The translations under genes were made by a program, and so were the position numbers. The notes beneath the pieces were generated by a model, which was not told the DNA's origin, made no database searches, and was given only the letters and a program-made list of their open reading frames with translations. From contig DUEZ01000069.1 in NCBI GenBank assembly GCA_011174825.1, forward strand, positions 38,858 to 102,857: a stretch of 64,000 bases of DNA, given 5' to 3'. This document shows positions 1-8,895 of the stretch, piece after piece; positions within the stretch are counted from its first letter, which is position 1; every line of letters starts with the position of its first letter. This DNA is from Anaerolineae bacterium. GTDB lineage: Bacteria; Chloroflexota; Anaerolineae; Anaerolineales; E44-bin32.

Positions 1-1
1 A

Positions 2-532
2 TCTTACCTAGAACTATTGCCTGAATATCGTACTGAACGACATGGCAAGGGTCCGATTGGCTGCGGTTACACCATGTCCACTTCAAATATCTCCTCCAAT
101 GTCCCCTACGGGATGGATGTCGGGGCAACACCGGATGGTCGATTTGCAGGAGAGCCTTTGAACGAAGGCGCTTCGATATGTCGCGGGGCGGATCGAGAAG
201 GTCCCACGGCTGCAGTAAAGTCCATATCAAAACTACCCAATTCGAAGATGGCTGGTGGACAATTATTGAATATGAAATTTAGCCCCGGATTGTTAAAGGG
301 TAACGAGAATCTTGATAAATTTGTATCCTTCCTCGAAGCATTCCGCCAACTCAATGGTTTCCACGTACAATTCAACGTCATCGATCGAGACACGCTCATC
401 GATGCCATGGAAAACCCACGAGAATATCCCAATCTTATGGTCAGAGTCGCAGGCTACTGCGCGCTATTCACTTCATTGATGCCCGAAGTACAAGAAGACA
501 TCATTAAACGAACCGAATATGCCGAGTTCTGA
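2..532 (+). CDS. Glycyl-radical enzyme (PFL-like family), C-terminal fragment
   Basis: The reading frame is open from the window edge, so only about the last 176 codons are present. The end carries the glycyl-radical signature RVAGYCALF (radical Gly codon at 452-454), followed by a tail ending RTEYAEF. In this family the radical on that Gly is passed to an active-site Cys, which lies outside the window. Known members act on pyruvate, glycerol, choline, propanediol or arylsuccinates; the substrate cannot be read from this part. The activator gene overlaps its end by 14 bp, so the two are translationally coupled. An oxygen-sensitive enzyme implies an anaerobic phase in the lifestyle. Confidence 0.9.
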   Translation, partial: SYLELLPEYRTERHGKGPIGCGYTMSTSNISSNVPYGMDVGATPDGRFAGEPLNEGASICRGADREGPTAAVKSISKLPNSKMAGGQLLNMKFSPGLLKGNENLDKFVSFLEAFRQLNGFHVQFNVIDRDTLIDAMENPREYPNLMVRVAGYCALFTSLMPEVQEDIIKRTEYAEF

Positions 533-1445
533 AAAAGATCTTGAGTACGGGCTCGTATCCAAGATCCAAAGGTATTCGATCAAGGATGGTCCAGGCATTC
601 GTACAACCGTCTTCCTCAAAGGTTGTCCGATGCAGTGCGAGTGGTGCTGCAACCCTGAGTTGATCAATCCCCACCCAGAGATCCTCAAAGACCAAAAAGT
701 TTGTGTTCATTGTGGCGAATGCTTCTCCAACTGCCCTGAAGATGCCATCTTTGAAGAGGCAGACGAGTACGTCATCAACCGAACGTTGTGCACCGTATGC
801 GGCGTCTGTGTTGAAGTATGCCCTGCTGGTGCATATCAGTTGATCGGTCGATCGATGTCCGTCAACGAGCTCGTGCTAGAGCTTGTGAAAGATCGGGTCT
901 TCTATGAGGTATCAGGTGGAGGTGTCACATTTTCAGGTGGTGAACCCAGCTTGCAGTACCGCTTCGTTCGAAGGGTCGCTCAGGAATTGAAAGGGGATCA
1001 AATCCACATCGCATTGGATACCTGCGGTAATGTGCCTTGGGAGAATCTTCAAGAGCTGCTCGATGTTATTGATCTCGTCTTATACGATATTAAATTTGCG
1101 GATAACGATAAACACACCCGATATACGGGCACGTCGAACGAAGTTCTAAAACAGAACGCTAAGAAATTATCCGCGGCAGGGGTTCCCCTTATCATCCGTT
1201 TACCGCTTCTTCCAGGGATCAATGACTCCATGGAGGAAATTAAAGAAATGGTGACCTTCATCGAGGGGCTAGATACTGTGAAACAAGTTGATATCCTGCC
1301 ATACCATAAGCTCGGTATTGGCAAGTACATCATGTTAGGCAAAGAATACCGGCTCGGAACCCTCGAGCCCCCGGATCGAAAGCACCTCGAGAAGCTTAGG
1401 GATCTTATACAGGCTCAGGGGTTCACAGTAACTACCGGGGAATGA
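519..1445 (+). CDS. Glycyl-radical enzyme activating protein (radical SAM)
   Basis: This 308-residue protein would generate the glycyl radical on the upstream enzyme by reductive cleavage of S-adenosylmethionine. The radical-SAM CxxxCxxC motif is at Cys36/40/43 and the SAM-binding GGEP at about 140-143. Between them are two ferredoxin-type clusters (Cys62/65/68/72 and Cys91/94/97/101). The two extra clusters separate it from the short PflA type and match activators of glycerol dehydratase, choline lyase or arylsuccinate synthase type enzymes. The ATG lies inside the end of the preceding gene. The specific substrate class remains open. Confidence 0.93.
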   Translation: MPSSEKDLEYGLVSKIQRYSIKDGPGIRTTVFLKGCPMQCEWCCNPELINPHPEILKDQKVCVHCGECFSNCPEDAIFEEADEYVINRTLCTVCGVCVEVCPAGAYQLIGRSMSVNELVLELVKDRVFYEVSGGGVTFSGGEPSLQYRFVRRVAQELKGDQIHIALDTCGNVPWENLQELLDVIDLVLYDIKFADNDKHTRYTGTSNEVLKQNAKKLSAAGVPLIIRLPLLPGINDSMEEIKEMVTFIEGLDTVKQVDILPYHKLGIGKYIMLGKEYRLGTLEPPDRKHLEKLRDLIQAQGFTVTTGE

Positions 1446-1932
1446 ACCAGCGATCGTGAAGGGCGCTGGCGAGGGTGTGAGATGGAATACTTTCGGTCGC
1501 TATTTTTTTCGATCACATACTGCAGATAGGGAAATGTCATTCTGAGTGAGTGAAGCGAGCGAAGAATCCCTATGATGAAGCTTTTGAATTTGCTACATCA
1601 TAGGGATTCTTCGTGCCTGGCGGCACTCAGAATGACACTAACTTTAATGTCAACCTGAGTGGAACAAAGTGGAGCGAAGGATCTCGTTTTTTTGTAATGA
1701 AGGACCGTTTTGTCCAGACAACGGGATTCTTCGTGCCTGGTAGCACTCAGAATGACATCATATACCAATGTAGGGGCGACCGGCCAGTCGCCCCTACATC
1801 TACAGGGATACTTTGAGTCATTCCGAGGAGCCTTGCAACAAGGAATCCTTATGTTGTTACTTTAGCCCCGAATCCCCCGCACTCCACCACAGGCTCATAA
1901 AGCGTGATAACTTTTTAAACGCTGATGGAAGA
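1446..1932. repeat. Repeat-rich gap with GAATC/CATTCTGAG units
   Basis: No gene is seen in these 487 bp. A CCAGCG/CGCTGG hairpin (1450-1469) follows the activator stop and may end its transcript. The unit GGGATTCTTCGTGCCTGG, followed by CACTCAGAATGACA, occurs at about 1602-1636 and again at 1723-1757. An inverted version, CATTCTGAGTGAGTGAAG then GAAGAATCCC, lies at 1539-1570. Related fragments recur at about 1820 and 38765. The short open frame across it is repeat translation, not a gene. Confidence 0.75.
1768..1799. repeat. GTAGGGGCG palindrome, copy 1
   Basis: Perfect 13-bp arms ATGTAGGGGCGAC / GTCGCCCCTACAT surround a 6-nt centre. It is one of at least five related palindromes in the window (others at 38616, 47115, 52010 and 63393), all in non-coding DNA. 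Confidence 0.85.
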
Positions 1933-2130
1933 TCAGACTTGTTCTTCTGGTATGACGATCCAACAGATCAAGTAAGCTAGAATCCCTGGAACGCCTCCGG
2001 GTATAGCGGCGATCACGAATCCTAACCTGAACCAAACCGGATCAATACCAAAGAATTTCCCCAGTCCTCCACTCACACCAGCAAGCATACGATCCGTTCG
2101 CGAACGCCTCAACAAACGTGTATCATTCAT
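1933..2130 (-). CDS. PspC-domain small membrane protein
   Basis: A 65-residue protein that is almost entirely a PspC domain: an N-terminal LRRSRTDRMLAGVSGGLGKF followed by IDPVWFRLGF and a hydrophobic stretch ending in a predicted membrane segment and the charged tail EEQV. PspC proteins sit in the inner membrane and in some bacteria take part in envelope-stress signalling; its role here is unknown. An upstream in-frame ATG at 2148 is possible, but GGAGG lies 11 nt before the ATG at 2130, and the protein from that codon matches where the domain normally begins. It stands alone, with no pspA or pspB nearby. Confidence 0.82.
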   Translation of the reverse strand: MNDTRLLRRSRTDRMLAGVSGGLGKFFGIDPVWFRLGFVIAAIPGGVPGILAYLICWIVIPEEQV

Positions 2131-2456
2131 CGTGATCCATACCTCCATTCATCTTCGATCATTTATACACAACTACGGTTAGCTTTCGTGACAAGACACT
2201 GACAGTCAACTGAAAAAGAAACCCGCACTCAAATGGAATACAGCCTGTACTATGATCTACGGCTGATAACCCACAAAGTTGCAATTCGTTAGCATAGAAA
2301 AACAGATCTTCCTTAACAACCCGACATCGACACATGAAATAGGGGCTTTCAAAAAGGGACATCAATCCCCTACTGCCTATGAACCCACGATAATCGATCA
2401 CGGTATGCTTTCGTGATAGCCTTAGGGAGGGCGACTCTACATAGAATATGGGCGGT
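2131..2456. other. Gap between groEL terminator and PspC gene
   Basis: Nothing convincing is seen. An 80-codon minus-strand frame (2159-2401) has no ribosome-binding site and no recognisable domain; its composition does not look like a protein gene. Confidence 0.5.
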
Positions 2457-2492
2457 ATAAAAAGATAGGGGCTACCCCTCTAGGACAGCCCC
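2457..2492 (-). terminator. Intrinsic terminator of groESL
   Basis: On the minus strand, GGGGCT and AGCCCC (2487-2492 and 2468-2473) form a stem, followed by TATCTTTTTAT. It begins 28 bp after the groEL stop codon. Confidence 0.75.
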
Positions 2493-2519
2493 TTTTAATA
2501 CGCTCGATCAACTTTGTGT

Positions 2520-4151
2520 TTAATACTCAGGCATCGGTGGCATTGGTGGCTTGTCCTCCTGAGGCACATCGGTGATCAACGCTTCAGTCGTCAGGATCAT
2601 AGCCGCAATTGAAGCAGCGTTTTCTAACGCGCCTTTGGTAACCTTCGCTGGGTCGATGATTCCGGCTTCTATCATGTCCACATACTCTTCCTCGAGGACA
2701 TCGTAGCCGATATTCTTGTTTTTCTCTTCGGCGTGTTTACGGCGCACGGTCTCGATGACCACGGCGCCGTCTTTACCGGCGTTCTCAACGATGCCGTCCA
2801 TCGGCTTCACGAGTGAATCACGCACGATGTTAACACCGATGTTCGCGTCACCATCGTCCATCTTTAACTTCTTGATCGCCTCCAAGACATTAAGCAACGC
2901 CACGCCACCACCAGGGACGATCCCCTCTTCGACGGCTGCTCGTGTTGCTGAGAGGGCGTCCTCAACGCGGTGCTTCTTTTCCTTGAGTTCCGTTTCGGTG
3001 GCAGCGCCCACCCCAATGACAGCCACGCCACCGGCAAGCTTCGCCAACCTCTCTTGGAGTTTTTCCTTATCGTAATCGCTGGTTGAGCGATCGATCTCAA
3101 CTTTGATCTCCTCAATGCGACCTTTGATGCGATCGGCCTCACCCGCGCCTTCGACGATGGTGGTGTCATCCTTCGTGACAACCACTTTGCCTGCTTTACC
3201 CAGATCGTTAATCGTGATCGTCTCGAGCTTGCGTCCCAGTTCTTCGGTGATAACCGTACCACCCGTGAGGATGGCCATGTCTTGCAGCATGGCCTTCCGT
3301 CGGTCGCCAAAACCGGGGGCCTTGACCGCTACCACATTGAGCATGCCTCGTAGCTTGTTGAGGACCAAGGTCGCTAAAGCCTCGCCATCGACATCTTCTG
3401 AGATCAACACAAGCTCGCGCTTACCAACTTGCACCAGCTTCTCCAGGATAGGGACAATGTCAGTGGCAGCCGATATCTTCTTGTCATGTAGAAGGATATA
3501 AGGCTCCTCGATTGACGCTTCCATGTTCTCTGGGTCGGTAACGAAATAGGGTGAGATATAGCCACGGTCAAACTGCATCCCCTCGACGTATTCTGTCTCG
3601 AATTCCAAGCCCTTGGATTCCTCGACCGTGATCACGCCATCTTTTCCGACCTTGTCCATCACTTCGGCGATTAATTCGCCGATCTCTCGATCCTGCGCAG
3701 AAATTGATGCGACGGCAGCGATCTCTTCCTTGGTGGTCACATCGATCGCCTGCTTCGCGATGGCTTCCGAAGCAGCCTTGGTCGCCGCTTCGATCCCACG
3801 CTTAAGCAGCATGGGGTTGGAACCCGCTGCCAGATTCTTCAGTCCATCGGTCACAATGGCATGGGCCAATACGGTTGAGGTTGTGGTGCCGTCGCCAGCG
3901 ATATCGTTGGTTTTTGTGGCGGCCTCTTTGAGCAGCTGTGCGCCCATGTTCTCATACGGGTCTTCCAGTTCAATTTCCTTAGCCACGGTTACACCATCGT
4001 GAGTAATCGTGGGTGAACCGAATTTACGGTCAATGGCCACGTTGCGCCCCTTTGGGCCAAGTGTAGTGGCTACTGCTTTAGCCAGGATATCAACACCTGC
4101 CTTGAGACGTCTACGGGCATCTTCTGAAAATGCAATTTGCTTAGCAGTCAT
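2520..4151 (-). CDS. groEL: Chaperonin GroEL (Hsp60)
   Basis: A 543-residue Hsp60, full length for the family, forming the double-ring ATP-driven folding chamber with GroES. The N-terminus [19 protein letters not shown], the nucleotide-binding [15 protein letters not shown], and the [11 protein letters not shown] and [16 protein letters not shown] motifs are all present. The C-terminal tail is PPMPPMPEY rather than the usual GGM repeats. Start: ATG with GAGGAG 10 nt upstream. It follows groES by 64 bp and shares its promoter and CIRCE operator. Only one groEL is seen in the window. Confidence 0.99.
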   Translation of the reverse strand: MTAKQIAFSEDARRRLKAGVDILAKAVATTLGPKGRNVAIDRKFGSPTITHDGVTVAKEIELEDPYENMGAQLLKEAATKTNDIAGDGTTTSTVLAHAIVTDGLKNLAAGSNPMLLKRGIEAATKAASEAIAKQAIDVTTKEEIAAVASISAQDREIGELIAEVMDKVGKDGVITVEESKGLEFETEYVEGMQFDRGYISPYFVTDPENMEASIEEPYILLHDKKISAATDIVPILEKLVQVGKRELVLISEDVDGEALATLVLNKLRGMLNVVAVKAPGFGDRRKAMLQDMAILTGGTVITEELGRKLETITINDLGKAGKVVVTKDDTTIVEGAGEADRIKGRIEEIKVEIDRSTSDYDKEKLQERLAKLAGGVAVIGVGAATETELKEKKHRVEDALSATRAAVEEGIVPGGGVALLNVLEAIKKLKMDDGDANIGVNIVRDSLVKPMDGIVENAGKDGAVVIETVRRKHAEEKNKNIGYDVLEEEYVDMIEAGIIDPAKVTKGALENAASIAAMILTTEALITDVPQEDKPPMPPMPEY

Positions 4152-4215
4152 TGCTCATTCACTCCTCTTCATGATATTTGAGTTCATTCAAGAAATAATA
4201 ATCTCACGACTGACT

Positions 4216-4512
4216 TCAATCCTCGAGAATGGCAAGGATATCACTCTCCCGCAGGATCAGCAGCTTGTCGCCATCCATTTTTATTTCGGTCCCTCCATAC
4301 TTGGCAAAAAGGACCTTATCTCCGACGGAAACATCCATCGCAATGCGATTGCCTTCATCATCGCGGGAACCCGGTCCTACCGCCAAAACCTCGCCCCTCT
4401 GCGGCTTCTCTTTCGCTGTCTCAGGCAGCACAATGCCGCCCGGGGTAACCTCCTCTTCCTCGAGGGGCTTGACAAGCAGACGGTCAGCCAATGGTTTAAG
4501 TTTTAGTGCCAT
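4216..4512 (-). CDS. groES: Co-chaperonin GroES (Hsp10)
   Basis: A 98-residue Hsp10 lid of the GroEL chamber. It begins [20 protein letters not shown] and has the mobile-loop segment [14 protein letters not shown], then the conserved [11 protein letters not shown] and [12 protein letters not shown]. The frame is open 12 codons further upstream, but AGGAGG sits 7 nt before the ATG at 4512 and the protein family starts there, so I use that codon. First gene of the groES-groEL operon; heat-shock control by HrcA is expected from the operator just upstream. Confidence 0.98.
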   Translation of the reverse strand: MALKLKPLADRLLVKPLEEEEVTPGGIVLPETAKEKPQRGEVLAVGPGSRDDEGNRIAMDVSVGDKVLFAKYGGTEIKMDGDKLLILRESDILAILED

Positions 4513-4554
4513 GTGGATCCTCCTCATGTTTGGTGTACGGACATGCACAGCAAT

Positions 4555-4581
4555 TTAGCACTCGCAAAGGGAGAGTGCTAA
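4555..4581 (-). promoter_or_regulatory. CIRCE operator (HrcA binding site)
   Basis: Exact consensus TTAGCACTC-N9-GAGTGCTAA. The inverted repeat continues outward for 6 bp on each side, giving perfect 15-bp arms (4549-4563 and 4573-4587). It lies between the groES promoter and the start codon, where HrcA blocks transcription at normal temperature. hrcA itself is not in the window. Confidence 0.98.
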
Positions 4582-4592
4582 ATTGCTTAGCA

Positions 4593-4621
4593 AGTTTACC
4601 CAATCTAAGGAAAGATGTCAA
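4593..4621 (-). promoter_or_regulatory. Sigma-A promoter of groESL
   Basis: -35 TTGACA (4616-4621), 17-bp spacer, -10 TAAACT (4593-4598), reading toward groES. The -35 box overlaps the stop codon of the neighbouring TPR gene. The expected start falls at the edge of the CIRCE repeat. Confidence 0.88.
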
Positions 4622-6273
4622 GGGCCAGGAGTTGGGGTTGTTTCAGAAGAGATCTCAGGGGGTATGGCTGTACCTGCGCAAATCGCTCGCCCTTCAGCTA
4701 CAATGGCTACGACGAGCGCATCGTCGCTATATTGAGTCATCAGTTCAGCAAAGATCTCTTCCGCTTCGATGCATATACCGGGATAGTCCTGATGTCCTTG
4801 AAAAGCAGAGAGCACGGAGCCGTACGTGTAATAATACTCAACGCTCTTCGGTCCGAGCTCAAGGCCGAGTACTTCCTCGTTGATGTCTTGCGCCTCTTCA
4901 CATTCGGGATCGTCTATCCGATAGACAAATTCGCAGATGCGTTCGCGGTTTTCCTCGACCGTGCACCCTCGAACAGCACATTTCAAGATGTCGATGGCGC
5001 TCTCGTAATTGCGAGCCAGAAAATAGACAATTCCGAGGCGACCGTAGATATCCGGATTTCCGGAATCAATTTCTAGCGCACGCTCGATGTTGATGGCAGA
5101 GATGAAGAACTCCCCTTCCCATTGGTAGGTCCTACCAATGGCCAGGTAGGGGGTCGGATCTTCAATCTTAAGCTGATCGTTGATCTTAACGGCTTTATCA
5201 AAGTAATAAAGCGCATTGTCGATATCTTGAAGTTCCCGATAATTTGCACCGATTTGCAGGTAAAGGAACGTCAAGTTGGGGCTAATTTCTGCCGCTTTCT
5301 GATATTCATTGATCGCCTGCAGGTAATAGCCAAAATTCTCGAGCACCGTCGCGTACACGCGATGGACATCCATGGTGTACTCGAATTGACCAGCCATGGT
5401 TTCCACTGCTTCTGCAGCTTGCTGGGCATTATCGAGCGCCAGCGCAAATTCCCCCTGGTCGACTTGGACCTCGGCTTTAAAAGCCTGGGCAAGAATGTTT
5501 CCGGGGTCAAGCTTTGATGCCCGATTCGCTGCATTCTCAGCTTCGGTCAGGAACTCATCCCTCCGGTTGGGATTTCGGACCAGGGTTTGAGGTGTTACCT
5601 CAACCGTTCTTCCTCCAACTACCCACTCACCTTGACTCTTCTCCTCCACCACACCAGAGAAAATGAACATCGTCCCTTCTTCTACCATGCCCTCGCTGCT
5701 TACAGGTACGATGGTGTCCTCTGATTCGATAATCCGGGCGATCATGAGACCAGTATCGTCTAGATTAGCCTGCACCCTGACGACATCTCCAACCACAAGC
5801 GTATCCTTGACTTCAGCGGTTGCAGACCAATCATAGACCAGAGCGCGAATCGCGTGTACGGTAGCGTTATCAGGGCTGATCTCAACTGCGTGATCAATTG
5901 TATCCCTAGCCTCTGCTAAACGCGCGCGTCGGTCATCAAGCGTTGTCAACAGGCTGCTTGAGTAGGTTTGCAGGCGGGCGAGTTTAGCAAACAATTCTTC
6001 GTTACCAGGCTCCATTACAGTGGCAGCTTGGTAGGCATCAATAGCGGCTTGAAGGTCCCCAGCAAAAAAGTGAACCTCAGCCTCCTCAGCGTAGGATCCT
6101 GCGCCACGCGTCGGACCTGGTATAGGTAGAAAGAGTGGCTGAACCTCCCCAACCTGTTTCAAGCGTAGGATCAGCACGCCCCCGGCGATGATGACGATAT
6201 ATACCAACATCCTCCAGGGATTGGAAGGCCTTCCTCCACGGCTCAGACGTAATCTTTCACCTTTCAGCCGCAT
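4618..6273 (-). CDS. Membrane-anchored TPR protein A
   Basis: A 551-residue protein with a basic N-terminus, one membrane segment at about residues 24-40, and then several TPR units (for example AEEAEVHFFAGDLQAAIDAY, YLQAINEYQKAAEISPN and IDNALYYFDKAVKIN). Between the first and later repeats is a roughly 100-residue insertion with a beta-rich look. Topology by the positive-inside rule puts the TPR region outside the cytoplasm. The tail ends SETTPTPGP. It lies 21 bp after a shorter paralogue (6295-7566), so they are probably co-transcribed. Function unknown; TPR domains are protein-binding scaffolds. Confidence 0.85.
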   Translation of the reverse strand: MRLKGERLRLSRGGRPSNPWRMLVYIVIIAGGVLILRLKQVGEVQPLFLPIPGPTRGAGSYAEEAEVHFFAGDLQAAIDAYQAATVMEPGNEELFAKLARLQTYSSSLLTTLDDRRARLAEARDTIDHAVEISPDNATVHAIRALVYDWSATAEVKDTLVVGDVVRVQANLDDTGLMIARIIESEDTIVPVSSEGMVEEGTMFIFSGVVEEKSQGEWVVGGRTVEVTPQTLVRNPNRRDEFLTEAENAANRASKLDPGNILAQAFKAEVQVDQGEFALALDNAQQAAEAVETMAGQFEYTMDVHRVYATVLENFGYYLQAINEYQKAAEISPNLTFLYLQIGANYRELQDIDNALYYFDKAVKINDQLKIEDPTPYLAIGRTYQWEGEFFISAINIERALEIDSGNPDIYGRLGIVYFLARNYESAIDILKCAVRGCTVEENRERICEFVYRIDDPECEEAQDINEEVLGLELGPKSVEYYYTYGSVLSAFQGHQDYPGICIEAEEIFAELMTQYSDDALVVAIVAEGRAICAGTAIPPEISSETTPTPGP

Positions 6274-6294
6274 CTCGTGTCATCTCTTAAGTCA

Positions 6295-7566
6295 TTAAGG
6301 CGCAGGGGTTTCTTCACTTTCCGGTGTGGGTGTCCGCTCAAGCTGACCACATAAAATCAAACCTTCTTGAGCATTGTAGACGGCGACCTCGTTTTCAGGA
6401 ACACCGCGCAGTAAGGCCTCAAAAATTGGAACCGCTTCCTCACAACGTCCCATTTTAGCTAAGGCTAAGCCGTAGGTGTAATAAAATTCAATTACTCGCT
6501 CATCAGTTGGATTCAAGGGAACCCCCTCGACCCAAACACCGTCCTCGGTCGGTCCCCCACGAATAGCTAATTCCAATTCGACAATCGCTTCTTCCAAGGC
6601 ATTGTTGTGATAATACATTCGACCAAGGTTTCCACGCAGGCGAGCGTTTGTAGGTTCCAAATCCACTGCGTTTTTCGCATATTGGCTTGCCCTGCCGAAT
6701 TCTCCAATCCCAGCATAGAGTTGCACCAGAAGGGATAGAGGCTCAGTGCTAGTTGGTGCAAGCGCTACGGCGTTTAGATAGCTATCACGAGCGCCCTCGG
6801 CATCACCCAGCGCTCGTTGCATGTTACCGATATCGATGTGCAATCTCGGAAGATTAGGGTTGATCAGCATCGCGGCTTGATAGGCCTCAAGCGCTTCTTC
6901 GCGGTTGCCAGTCAACTCCCACACATATCCCATCGCTCGATGTGCCTCCAACAAATTCGGGTCCAACTCAAACGCTCTTTGTGCCTCCTCCAGAGCCTGT
7001 CCATATTCAGTGATATTGTTGTCGATCAGGATTTCTGCGTAGTACGCATGCGCTAGGGCTGAATTTGGATTGATTTTCACCGCCAGTTCGGCTTCCTCCA
7101 TCGCAGTAGCGAGGAGTTCAGATTTCTTCGCAGGATCTTGTTCCTGTCCGGCTTGGAAGTCAATTGACCAAGCTAGCACAGCATGAGCAAGCGCGGAGTT
7201 AGGGTCGATCACCAAAGCATCTCGAGCTGCTGTCTCGGCGTCAGCAAAATCCCCTGCGAACACCCGGATCCGAGCCAATTCTATGTAGTAGGTTGTCTCG
7301 CGTGGGTTAACCGCGATCGCTTGCAGATAGGAATCTTCGGCTTGAGATAATTTGCCAGCCTGAAATAAACTTTCAGCTTCAAGCACATAGGAAGCAGGGC
7401 TACGTGTTGGGGTCAAAGTGGGGATGAACAGTGGCGGAACTGTGGGGATGTAAATCTGCCAGATGTAAACCGTCCCTATGATGAGGATCAGGAGCAGCAA
7501 TATCCGCCATGGCCGAGACCGGCTTCGCTTCTTCCGTAGATCCCATTTGCTACCACGAAGATACAT
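6295..7566 (-). CDS. Membrane-anchored TPR protein B
   Basis: A 423-residue paralogue of the next gene: basic N-terminus with RKKRSRSRPW, a membrane segment (LLLLILIIGTVYIW), a Pro/Thr linker (PTLTPTRSP), and at least seven TPR repeats with canonical A-x-Y-x-A-A and P-N-N/P spacing. It ends TPTPESEETPAP. Both proteins share the PRSP/GPTRGAGSY-type junction before the first TPR, so they arose by duplication. Likely an extracytoplasmic scaffold; partner unknown. No clear ribosome-binding site is visible before the ATG. Confidence 0.85.
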   Translation of the reverse strand: MYLRGSKWDLRKKRSRSRPWRILLLLILIIGTVYIWQIYIPTVPPLFIPTLTPTRSPASYVLEAESLFQAGKLSQAEDSYLQAIAVNPRETTYYIELARIRVFAGDFADAETAARDALVIDPNSALAHAVLAWSIDFQAGQEQDPAKKSELLATAMEEAELAVKINPNSALAHAYYAEILIDNNITEYGQALEEAQRAFELDPNLLEAHRAMGYVWELTGNREEALEAYQAAMLINPNLPRLHIDIGNMQRALGDAEGARDSYLNAVALAPTSTEPLSLLVQLYAGIGEFGRASQYAKNAVDLEPTNARLRGNLGRMYYHNNALEEAIVELELAIRGGPTEDGVWVEGVPLNPTDERVIEFYYTYGLALAKMGRCEEAVPIFEALLRGVPENEVAVYNAQEGLILCGQLERTPTPESEETPAP

Positions 7567-7781
7567 AGCATTTCACAAATCCGACCATTGTGGCTAAAGC
7601 ACTGCATCTTACCACCCCTTACCAACCAGCGTCAAGAAGGGCATTTGAGAACGGGACATCCCACTTCCATTCACATCGTTGGTGTGAGGGTTGGTTTACA
7701 AATGCAGGTTGCCGCACACCCATCTTTATCTTTTTGCATCCTCTTGTGCACTGCTTTCTGTAGGATGCCCTCCAATTGGGG

Positions 7782-7787
7782 TATAAT
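7782..7787 (+). promoter_or_regulatory. -10 box immediately before a start codon
   Basis: A perfect TATAAT ends 7 nt before the ATG at 7795, so transcription would begin at or next to that ATG. No good -35 box and no Shine-Dalgarno are seen. Confidence 0.55.
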
Positions 7788-7794
7788 GCCACCC

Positions 7795-8895
7795 ATGCCC
7801 CCAAGTGTATCTCCGCCTGTACCCGACGATACTCAACCTAACGAAATTGCTCCCGAAATCCATCCACCACCGGGAGTAATCGAACCATCGATTGGAGCTT
7901 CCAGGCGTCGAAGATGGATCTGGTATGTGTTACTTTACGTTCTGGTCGTTGTAGTGGTAGGAGGTATAGCTTTCTTCCAGGGAAGGGGCTCACAACTAAC
8001 ACGTGAACAAGATCAGATTTCACAATTCCTTCAAGAGCAGTTTGAACTAGGGATCCAGGATCTTAACGCAGGACAATACGAATTGGCGAGGCAACGCTTC
8101 GAAGCCATTGCACGCTATGATCCCTCCTTTCCTGGTATCCAGGAGATCCTGATCGAGATCTATGTGGCTCTCAACGTTCCCTCAATTACGCCCACCTTTG
8201 AACCCACCCCGACACCCGATCCCTCCCCACCAGAAGAACTCTTCGCCCACGCTCAAGCAGCGCTCGCTGAGGGTGATTGGACCACAGTTATCAATAAACT
8301 GTTGGCCTTGCGATCCAAGGATCCGACTTACCGCTCCGTGGAAGCAGACGGAATGATGTACATCGCGCTGCGCAACCGCGGGATGGAGCTCATCGCCCAA
8401 GGCTTGATGGAAGAAGGTCTTTACGACCTCAGCTTAGCAGAGCGATTCGGACCGCTGGATCGGGATGCCCACTACCGACGGACACTTGCGGAACAATATT
8501 TGTTCGCCAATAGCTACTTCGGTTTGAATTGGGAACGCGCGGCCGATTTGTTTGAAACGCTTTGTGCGCAAGGCGCCACGATTGATTCCTGCTACAAATT
8601 TGGCGAAGCGGCCTGGTACTTCGGCGATCAATTGATGGCGGCCTCCGATCCTTGTTCCGCCATGGAACAGTATGACAGATCCTTATCAAGCTGGGAGTGG
8701 GACGTGCGTTTCCCAACCGCGACAGAAGCAGCGAATATATGCGCGACGGCCCTAGCACCCCCACCAGTTTCAGCCACACCCTCTGAAACGCCAACACCGG
8801 ATGGCACGCCATCCGAGGAACCCACACCAGCCACGCCTACGCCCTCTGCGACACCATCCCCAACACCATCTGCTACCCCCACACCAGGTTCCTGA
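7795..8895 (+). CDS. Membrane protein with TPR-like repeats and Pro/Thr tail
   Basis: About 366 residues: a Pro-rich cytosolic head, basic ASRRRRW, one strongly hydrophobic segment (VLLYVLVVVVVGGIAFF), helical TPR-like repeats (FELGIQDLNAGQYELARQRF and a second after a TPTPDPSPP linker), and a tail of about 50 residues rich in TPT/TPS. The frame is open upstream to 7588, but that extension is unlike protein; the ATG at 7795 (or 7786) sits right after TATAAT. It diverges from the two TPR genes on the other strand and shares their layout, so the three may form one functional group. The Pro/Thr tail may cross the cell wall or be glycosylated; this is inference. Confidence 0.8.
   Translation: MPPSVSPPVPDDTQPNEIAPEIHPPPGVIEPSIGASRRRRWIWYVLLYVLVVVVVGGIAFFQGRGSQLTREQDQISQFLQEQFELGIQDLNAGQYELARQRFEAIARYDPSFPGIQEILIEIYVALNVPSITPTFEPTPTPDPSPPEELFAHAQAALAEGDWTTVINKLLALRSKDPTYRSVEADGMMYIALRNRGMELIAQGLMEEGLYDLSLAERFGPLDRDAHYRRTLAEQYLFANSYFGLNWERAADLFETLCAQGATIDSCYKFGEAAWYFGDQLMAASDPCSAMEQYDRSLSSWEWDVRFPTATEAANICATALAPPPVSATPSETPTPDGTPSEEPTPATPTPSATPSPTPSATPTPGS

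Noticed and set aside
1500..1800. CRISPR array
   Set aside because: Repeats are few, unevenly spaced and partly inverted, with no unique spacers of constant length and no cas genes.
1613..1816. 67-codon plus-strand frame
   Set aside because: It is made of the GAATC repeats and the GTAGGGGCG palindrome; no ribosome-binding site.
2159..2401. 80-codon minus-strand frame before groEL terminator
   Set aside because: No ribosome-binding site, no recognisable domain, odd composition.
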